Part shown: positions 6,238 to 11,033 of the stretch, one piece after another
How the letters are laid out: each line of letters begins with the position of its first letter
Numbering within the stretch: position 1 is the first letter of the stretch
Program-made: the position numbers and the translations under genes
The notes under the pieces: generated by a model
The model's input: only the letters and a program-made list of their open reading frames with translations
What the model was told of the DNA's origin: nothing
Database searches by the model: none
Assembly: GCA_017848205.1 (NCBI GenBank)
Contig: JAGDDO010000165.1
Span: 1 to 11,033 of the forward strand
DNA length: 11,033 bases
DNA from: Oscillospiraceae bacterium
GTDB lineage: Bacteria > Bacillota_A > Clostridia > Oscillospirales > Ruminococcaceae
Direction: 5' to 3'

Positions 6238-7205
6238 AAGAAAAATGCAAGGAATTTATGGAACGAAATCTTGAAAAAGCCGGTGTTCCTTTTGAATTCG
6301 AACTTATTGATAATGAGTTTTATGCTTCGGGTGAATACTTCACATTTACGGAAGAACCACTCAAAAACGTTCAGCTTGTTCAGCGCTTTATAATCGACGA
6401 TGAAGGTATTATATCAATGGGACTGTACGAGGTAAACATTGAAGATACCTCAAAATTTGACGAACTCGCTGCACTGTTCTCGGAAAAATATGAGATCAGG
6501 ATAAGATATGATGCCGATTACAGCACAATCAAGACAGATGCCGGAATGGCAGCAGGAGCACTGATCGACAACTCAAGAATATTCCGGTCTTTCGTAACCT
6601 TTCCGCTTCTTGTATTAAGAATGGTAGTATATGCTTACTATGTGGTAACTGAAAACGGTCTTGATGTGAAGGACGTGTTTGACGACATTTCAGAGCATGA
6701 GGGTGACTTCATTATTGCCGATGAGATCACATACAATACTGATGAGGTGACAGGCCTTATTAAAGAGGGAAATGAGCGCTATTTTATAGAGCACGATTTC
6801 CTTCCTGCAGAATTCTATAACGATCCTGAGGCTTTTATGGGTAGTCTTAAAAATGAAAAGGAAGAATTCCTGAAACGTATCATCGATGACGTTCTTCTTG
6901 AAAACACAGCAATGCCTGTTGCCGACCATGAAGGATTCAGACTTGAAGTTTTAAAGGATTCCGATGAAAGCATATGTATAGACATGGTTATACCGGTCGC
7001 AGAAAAATATCTTGAATGTTCCGATATAATCTTCTTCTGGTCATCAAAGGAAAAGCCACTCTACTACACAGTCGAGATAAAGTACGAAGGGGACAAAAAG
7101 ATCTGGCTTGCCTGTGCATGGGATGAATCAGGAAATCATCTTGATTTCGGTAAGGCTGATAACCGTGAAGGCGCGGTTGATATAATCAAGGAAAGAATAA
7201 AATAA
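6234..7205 (+). CDS. Uncharacterised soluble protein coupled to the VanZ-like gene
   Basis: I do not recognise the family of this 323-residue acidic protein. It has no signal peptide or clear membrane segment, although residues 119-137 (a VTFPLLVLRMVVYAYYVV stretch) are hydrophobic. The first 140 residues alternate strands and helices in a way that recalls YbjN-like or type III secretion chaperone-like folds: an N-terminal helix (EFMERNLEKAGVPFEF), strand pairs, then a helix-rich part. The C-terminal half (about 225-323) contains a second predicted alpha/beta unit with YYTVEIKYEGDKKIWLACAW. Its ATG overlaps the stop of the VanZ-like gene, so the two are probably made in fixed proportion. The fold suggestion is weak inference. 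Confidence 0.85.
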   Translation: MKEKCKEFMERNLEKAGVPFEFELIDNEFYASGEYFTFTEEPLKNVQLVQRFIIDDEGIISMGLYEVNIEDTSKFDELAALFSEKYEIRIRYDADYSTIKTDAGMAAGALIDNSRIFRSFVTFPLLVLRMVVYAYYVVTENGLDVKDVFDDISEHEGDFIIADEITYNTDEVTGLIKEGNERYFIEHDFLPAEFYNDPEAFMGSLKNEKEEFLKRIIDDVLLENTAMPVADHEGFRLEVLKDSDESICIDMVIPVAEKYLECSDIIFFWSSKEKPLYYTVEIKYEGDKKIWLACAWDESGNHLDFGKADNREGAVDIIKERIK

Positions 7206-7217
7206 ATCTTTCCTTAT

Positions 7218-7245
7218 CACGGATATCTCAGTACAGACGTCCGTG
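7218..7245. other. Small hairpin in the gap before pncB
   Basis: CACGGA at 7218-7223 pairs with TCCGTG at 7240-7245, and TCT/AGA can extend the stem inside. An A-run, not a T-run, follows on the plus strand, so it is not a normal terminator for the upstream gene. No convincing promoter was found in 7206-7282, so pncB may be read from the vanZ-like promoter. Confidence 0.35.
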
Positions 7246-7282
7246 AAAAATCTGAAAACGGGAAAGAAAGGGAAAATGAAAA

Positions 7283-8479
7283 ATGAAACTTGAGCCAATA
7301 GTAATCTCACTGCTTGACACTGATCTTTACAAGTTCAACATGGATCAGGTCATCTTCCACAGACACACTGATCTCTGCGGTCAGTATTTCTTCAAGTGCC
7401 GTAACAAGGACGTGGTTTTCACACCTGAAATGGTAGAGGAGATCAACGAACAGATCGACCACCTGTGCACACTTACTTTTAAAAAGGAAGAGCTTGATTA
7501 TCTTCGTTCCATTCGTTTTATAAAGAAGGACTATGTTGAGTTTTTAAGACTGTGGCACCCGATAAGAGACTATGTTACAGCAAAGCTTGATGCGGGCGGT
7601 GAACTTTACATTGAAGTAAACGGTCCTCTGTTCTCAGCAATGCAGTTTGAGATATATCTTCTTGAGATCGTAAATGAAGTGTATTTCCGCATGTAATACG
7701 ATTACGAAAAGCTTCGCAGATCAGCTGAAGAAAGGCTTGATGCAAAGATAAAAGCTCTTAATGACGGTACCTATACTTTCAGCTTTGCTGAATTCGGATG
7801 CCGCAGAAGACTCTCACGCGAATGGGAGGACGTGGTCGTAAGAAGACTGGTAACAGAAACAAAGAGCTGCGTCGGTACTTCAAACGTTTATCTTGCAATG
7901 AAGTACAATGTAACTCCTATCGGAACCTACGCTCACGAGTTTGTACAGATGTATCAGGGCATAGATTCTATTCCGCTTGCCTACACCAACCACTACGCAA
8001 TGCGTGACTGGTACAACGAATATGATGGTGACAACGGTACAGCTCTTACTGATACAGTTACAACAGATCTGTTCCTGCTCGACTTCAACCGTTTGATGGT
8101 AAACAACTATACAGGCGTTCGTCACGACAGCGGAGACCCGTATGCCTGGGGCGACAAGATGATCGCTCACTATAGGAAGTACGGTGTTGACCCGAAGACA
8201 AAGCTTCTGCTCTTCAGTGACAGTCTCGATTTTGACAGGGCACAGAAGCTTTATGAGTACTTCAGCGGAAAAACAAAGGTTTCATTCGGCATAGGTACTT
8301 TCTGCTCAAACGATACCGAGGAGAAGGCGCTTAATATAGTTATCAAGCTCCAGTACGTAAACGGCAGACCGGTCGCAAAGCTTTCCGATGATATCGGCAA
8401 GGCTATGTGCCGCGATGAAGATTATCTTGGATATCTTAAGCGTTCAGTACAGTTCAGACTTGATAGAGAAGCAAAATAA
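7283..8479 (+). pseudogene. pncB: Nicotinate phosphoribosyltransferase gene with one in-frame TAA
   Basis: The intact enzyme joins nicotinate to PRPP with ATP use, giving nicotinate mononucleotide in Preiss-Handler NAD salvage. From ATG 7283 (AAAGGG ahead) one frame covers the whole family: LLDTDLYKFNMDQVIFH near the start, GCRRRLSRE, GTSN, GTYAHEF with the His at codon 218 that corresponds to the phosphorylated His219 of the Salmonella enzyme, VRHDSGDP at about 279-286, FGIGT, and LNIVIKL...VAKLSD near the end. The 399 codons including the stop fit the roughly 400-residue enzyme. Codon 138 (7694-7696) is TAA, just after VYFRM, and the frame resumes at once with YDYEKLRR. No base is gained or lost. 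The second half has no good start (GTG 7832 follows GGAGG by only two bases). The stop could be a real nonsense mutation or a sequencing error. Confidence 0.88.
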
Positions 8480-8486
8480 AAAACAG

Positions 8487-8535
8487 AAGGCTGCAGTCAG
8501 TGCGATCATCTGACTGCAGCCTTTATAGGTTTTTA
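8487..8535. terminator. Bidirectional terminator between pncB and the XRE regulator
   Basis: A perfect 14-bp stem, AAGGCTGCAGTCAG at 8487-8500 with its complement at 8510-8523, has a 9-nt loop. On the plus strand TATAGGTTTTT follows. On the minus strand CTGTTTTTTATTTT follows, which is the stronger U-tract. Confidence 0.9.
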
Positions 8536-8545
8536 AATTAGGAAA

Positions 8546-8827
8546 TTACTTTTTCTTGCCCTGCATTGCTTCAACAAGTTCGTCTGTTCTGATCTCGAAG
8601 AGGTCAACAAGCGGAACTGTCTTTTCGTTTGCAGTGAAAATGTAAAGAAGAGCAAGGAACATGTTCCATGTCATACCACGCTGCTTCTTTTCAACAGAAA
8701 GGATAGTCTGACGGCTGATACCGGCAATCTCAGCGAGCTCTGACTGTGTAACACCGAGCTTAGCTCTGAGAACAGTAAGGTTTTCTACCATTCTGTCGAT
8801 ATAGAGTCTTTTTAATTCTTCATTCAT
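8546..8827 (-). CDS. XRE-family helix-turn-helix regulator
   Basis: This is a 93-residue protein. Residues about 15-62 form a Cro/CI-type helix-turn-helix: LRAKLGVTQSELAEIAGISRQ holds helices 1-3, and TILSVEKKQRGMTW leads into helix 4. The last 30 residues are a helical tail ending in GKKK that may help dimerise. It probably binds an operator near its own promoter, but no target is visible here. On the minus strand GAGGTG lies eight bases before the ATG. It is divergent from the PIN/NYN-like gene with a 295-bp gap, so co-regulation is possible but unproven. Small stand-alone XRE proteins can be antitoxins; no toxin partner sits next to it. Confidence 0.9.
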   Translation of the reverse strand: MNEELKRLYIDRMVENLTVLRAKLGVTQSELAEIAGISRQTILSVEKKQRGMTWNMFLALLYIFTANEKTVPLVDLFEIRTDELVEAMQGKKK

Positions 8828-8902
8828 AGTTTTAACACCTCATAAATGTATTGTATTATTTTTTTGGATAAGGGCTTTAACTATATCCATACTACTACAT
8901 CT

Positions 8903-8931
8903 ATTATAATACGTCTGAGATAAAAAATCAA
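8903..8931 (-). promoter_or_regulatory. Promoter of the XRE regulator
   Basis: On the minus strand TTGATT (complement of 8926-8931) and a perfect TATAAT (complement of 8903-8908) are 17 bp apart. The leader is about 70 nt. A GGATA/TATCC inverted repeat in the leader could be an autoregulatory site, but it is short. The stretch 8932-9030 contains nothing I can name. Confidence 0.7.
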
Positions 8932-9030
8932 CCCTTGAAGATAAAAATTATAGAAATAACTAAAAAAACACTGCCGGATACCTAAAGATCAATGTCTATA
9001 ATTTGACCGTCTGAATACGAACTTTTTCCC

Positions 9031-9059
9031 TTGACAAAATAAAAGTGATAATGTACAAT
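9031..9059 (+). promoter_or_regulatory. Promoter of the PIN/NYN-like gene
   Basis: TTGACA at 9031-9036 and TACAAT at 9054-9059 are 17 bp apart, close to consensus. Transcription should start near 9066, about 57 nt before the chosen TTG start. Confidence 0.82.
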
Positions 9060-9122
9060 TATAATGTATATGTCTGATGACGGACGATTTTGAATAAAAA
9101 GAATAAACAGAAGGGAAATAAA

Positions 9123-10058
9123 TTGGAAAAATATTATTTGATTGACTTTGAAAATGTCAGTACAGGGGGCTTTTCAGGCTGCGAACTTCTCGGAAACGAT
9201 GACCACATCCATGTGTTCTTTACTGATAAATCAACGAAGTTTGACCTGAATATTCTGCACAGGCACAAGGCGGCAACTCTTGAAATACATAAGGTGCCCT
9301 GCGGAAATCAGTCTGCCGATATGCATATAGTATCATATCTTGGCTATCTTGTGGGAATAAACAAAGGTAAGGATTTTGAGTGCATAATCGTAAGCAAGGA
9401 CACTGATTTTGACAACGTAATAAAGTTCTGGACTAATGCTGAAGGTGTTTCTGTCCGCAGATCTCCGGTGATAAAGAACGATGACGGGAAAAAGAAAAAC
9501 AAAAAGACAGAACAGAAGGGAACGCAGGACAAAAAGGTAAAGAAGAACAACGTTTCTGCGCCGGCCGGTAAAAGCAGAACGGAAGTAAACACAAATGACA
9601 AAGACACTGAACAGCAGAAGAAGGATCTTACTGAACGACTGAAAAAGGCCATCGGAGAAAGCGAGATCAGTCCGTGCTTTACAGATGAAATAACAAATAT
9701 TGTCACAAGTCATTTTGAAGAAAAGCACATGCTTACATCAGTTCACAACGATCTGCGACAGATATTCACTGACTACAGCGATGTCTATGATCTTGTCCGC
9801 AGAGTCGTTAAGGATCATAATGCTGTGACTGTTTCGGGGAATAATGAACGGAATAAAGGAAACAGTTTAAGCGTTACAGTGAAAAATGCTCTTGACAAAG
9901 CAAAGATAGGTAACGAAGATGCGGATTATCTTGCTTCGGTAGCTGTAAAGTATTCAGGCAAGTCCGATTCTAAGGCACTTGCCAACAAGGCTCTTGTAAA
10001 GAAATACGGCCAGGACAAGGGCAATGATCTTTATAAGAAAATAAAAAAGTATTTATAA
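9123..10058 (+). CDS. PIN/NYN-like putative RNase with duplicated C-terminal domain
   Basis: Residues 3-114 form a PIN/NYN-like nuclease fold: LIDFEN with Asp8 and Glu10, SADMHIVSYLG with Asp66, and IIVSKDTDFD with Asp93, Asp95 and Asp97. These acidic residues would bind the catalytic metal. A flexible Lys-rich linker (about 118-168) follows. Two related units of about 60 residues then occupy 173-232 and 253-311; both open with a (L/V)K-x-A-(I/L) helix and close with a DL-x-(K/R)-(K/R) helix. They may bind nucleic acid, as LOTUS-type domains do on other NYN proteins, but that link is inference. The start is TTG 9123 with AGAAGGG seven bases upstream, which places DFEN eight residues in. The TTG at 9090 lacks a good ribosome-binding site. 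It appears monocistronic. RNA cleavage is inferred, not shown. Confidence 0.82.
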   Translation: MEKYYLIDFENVSTGGFSGCELLGNDDHIHVFFTDKSTKFDLNILHRHKAATLEIHKVPCGNQSADMHIVSYLGYLVGINKGKDFECIIVSKDTDFDNVIKFWTNAEGVSVRRSPVIKNDDGKKKNKKTEQKGTQDKKVKKNNVSAPAGKSRTEVNTNDKDTEQQKKDLTERLKKAIGESEISPCFTDEITNIVTSHFEEKHMLTSVHNDLRQIFTDYSDVYDLVRRVVKDHNAVTVSGNNERNKGNSLSVTVKNALDKAKIGNEDADYLASVAVKYSGKSDSKALANKALVKKYGQDKGNDLYKKIKKYL

Positions 10059-10073
10059 CCGGTGATCTATGGT

Positions 10074-10180
10074 AAACGCTGATTTATTCATAAATCAGCG
10101 TGGGGCACGGGGCGAAGCCACGAAATCTCCCGCCAGGAAATACGACGAAGTCGTATTTTCGATTTAATCCGTATTTCTCC
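10074..10180. repeat. Hairpin-rich intergenic repeat element, copy C (about 107 bp)
   Basis: It matches the reverse complement of copy A (4845-4954) end to end. The 12-bp palindrome ACGCTGATTTAT is at 10076-10087/10090-10101. The middle GGCGAAGCC hairpin is kept with one outer mismatch. The distal 11-bp stem is 10136-10146/10150-10160 with a GAA loop. In that distal stem copy A has CCGGC/GCCGG where copy C has ACGAC/GTCGT, so both arms changed together. The terminal inverted repeat is more eroded than in copy A. It follows the stop of the PIN/NYN-like gene by 15 bases and may also help end that transcript, although there is no clear U-run. Confidence 0.85.
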
Positions 10181-10190
10181 ATAATTTTAC

Positions 10191-10210
10191 TTTGAAAATT
10201 ATTTTTCAAA
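10191..10210. promoter_or_regulatory. Inverted repeat upstream of the ectB-like promoter
   Basis: TTTGAAAA at 10191-10198 and TTTTCAAA at 10203-10210 form a perfect 8-bp inverted repeat with a 4-bp spacer, ending five bases before the -35 box. The size and place fit a dimeric regulator site. AT-rich sequence makes chance pairing possible. Confidence 0.35.
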
Positions 10211-10215
10211 ACCAC

Positions 10216-10244
10216 TTGACGTTTGGTAATTACAGTGATAAAAT
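10216..10244 (+). promoter_or_regulatory. Promoter of the ectB-like gene
   Basis: TTGACG at 10216-10221 and TAAAAT at 10239-10244 are 17 bp apart. The leader is about 57 nt. GACGTTT, overlapping the -35 box at 10218-10224, recurs inverted as AAACGTC at 10285-10291. Confidence 0.7.
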
Positions 10245-10307
10245 TAAAAATGACCGTTTAAAAATGAGATTTTTTTGTAATAATAAACGTCAGAAAGAAG
10301 ACTAACA

Positions 10308-11033
10308 ATGTTTGAAACTTTTGAAAAATATGAATCCAATGTAAGATCTTACTGCAGAAAGTACCCGGTTGTTTTTGATGAAGCAAGAAACGCAGAACTG
10401 TTTTCCGAACAGGGTGAACGATATATCGATTTTCTCGCTGTAGCCGGTTCCGTCAACTACGGACACAACAATCCTGAAATCAAGGCGGCGGTTCTTGAAT
10501 ATCTCAGCAGTGACCGTATCATAAACGCTCTTGATATGTACACAAAGGCTAAGAGAGAATTTATCGAAGCTCTTGAAAACAGTATACTTATACCGAGAAA
10601 GCTTGACTACAAGGTAATGTGCTGCGGTTCCACAGGTACCAACGCCATTGAAGCTGCACTTAAGCTTGCAAGAAAGAACACAGGACGCACCAATGTATTT
10701 GCATTCTCAGGCGCTTTTCACGGAATGTCGATGGGAAGCCTTGCATGTACAACTGACAGAATAAGCCGTGAGGGAGCAGGAGTTCCTCTTGACAATGTTT
10801 CCTTTATGCCTTACTGCAACAGCCGTATCGATTCCATAGAATACCTTAAGGAAGTCCTTGAGGATGACCACTCTGGTTTTGACAAGCCGGCCGCAGTTAT
10901 TCTTGAAACAGTTCAGGCTGAGGGCGGTATCAATGTAGCTGATGCTGAATGGTTAAAGGCTGTAAGAAAGATATGCGATGACCACGGAATAGTAATGATC
11001 GTGGATGACATACAGGTCGGAAACGGCAGAACA
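10308..11033 (+). CDS. ectB: Class III aminotransferase, EctB-like diaminobutyrate-2-oxoglutarate transaminase (3' partial)
   Basis: The first 242 residues are present and the window ends inside the gene. The enzyme is expected to make L-2,4-diaminobutyrate from aspartate semialdehyde and glutamate, using PLP. Visible family marks are an EctB-like N-terminus (FEKYESNVRSYCRKYPVVFD), VNYGHNNPEIK, ALDMYTKAKREF, the phosphate-binding STGTNA at 108-113, AFHGMSMGSLA, LETVQAEGGINVA and VDDIQ with Asp233, which should contact the pyridine nitrogen. The PLP lysine lies beyond the end. Nearby EctB homologues usually read QAGCGRTG where this has QVGNGRT. Diaminobutyrate feeds ectoine, siderophore or peptide pathways; the downstream genes that would tell are outside the window, so the symbol is provisional. 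The ribosome-binding site (GAAAGAAG) is modest. Confidence 0.85.
   Translation, partial: MFETFEKYESNVRSYCRKYPVVFDEARNAELFSEQGERYIDFLAVAGSVNYGHNNPEIKAAVLEYLSSDRIINALDMYTKAKREFIEALENSILIPRKLDYKVMCCGSTGTNAIEAALKLARKNTGRTNVFAFSGAFHGMSMGSLACTTDRISREGAGVPLDNVSFMPYCNSRIDSIEYLKEVLEDDHSGFDKPAAVILETVQAEGGINVADAEWLKAVRKICDDHGIVMIVDDIQVGNGRT

Noticed and set aside
7694..7696. TAA reassigned to an amino acid in this organism
   Set aside because: Other genes in the window end in TAA at expected family lengths (at 3030, 5490, 7205, 8479 and 10058).
7832..8479. Second half of pncB as an independent gene
   Set aside because: Its first possible start (GTG 7832) lies in the middle of the conserved core, and the GGAGG is only two bases away. 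The sequence is simply the continuation of the interrupted enzyme.
9333..9728. Two overlapping minus-strand frames inside the PIN/NYN-like gene
   Set aside because: They are Phe/Ser-rich shadows of the Lys-rich linker on the opposite strand.

Overview
The window looks like chromosomal DNA from a low-to-moderate GC Gram-positive anaerobe, most likely a Ruminococcus-like Oscillospiraceae or Clostridia member. This is inferred from strong Shine-Dalgarno sites, TTGACA-17-TATAAT-type promoters, a desulfoferrodoxin-type superoxide reductase, a VanZ-like protein, a DUF4153/DUF4173-type membrane protein and a PAS/GGDEF/EAL protein. No rRNA, tRNA, CRISPR array, transposase or integrase gene was seen.

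Layout. 1-668: an AT-rich, eroded segment. It holds the 3' end of a winged-helix protein gene whose upstream part is an in-frame 21-bp tandem repeat, then a start-less coding remnant. 751-3030: a strong promoter, a roughly 100-nt leader that can fold into a multi-stem structure, and a 708-residue cyclic-di-GMP phosphodiesterase (two PAS-like domains, a degenerate GGDEF and an intact EAL). A bidirectional terminator separates it from a convergent multi-spanning membrane protein (3137-4633, minus). 4845-5490: an intergenic repeat element, a promoter and a desulfoferrodoxin. 5551-7205: a terminator, a second short copy of the repeat, a near-duplicate of the preceding promoter, then a VanZ-like gene overlapping an uncharacterised gene. 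7283-8479: a nicotinate phosphoribosyltransferase gene interrupted by one in-frame TAA. 8487-8827: a bidirectional terminator and a minus-strand XRE-type regulator. 9031-10058: a PIN/NYN-like protein with a lysine-rich linker and a duplicated C-terminal domain. 10074-11033: a third repeat copy in the same orientation as the second, a promoter, and the first 242 codons of a class III aminotransferase resembling diaminobutyrate-2-oxoglutarate transaminase (EctB).

The genes do not form one pathway. The most notable signals lie between them: (i) the structured leader before the c-di-GMP gene, (ii) a three-copy family of hairpin-rich intergenic elements, each ending 24-42 bp upstream of a -35 box and carrying compensatory stem changes, (iii) near-identical promoters at two neighbouring genes, and (iv) the single stop codon in an otherwise full-length pncB.
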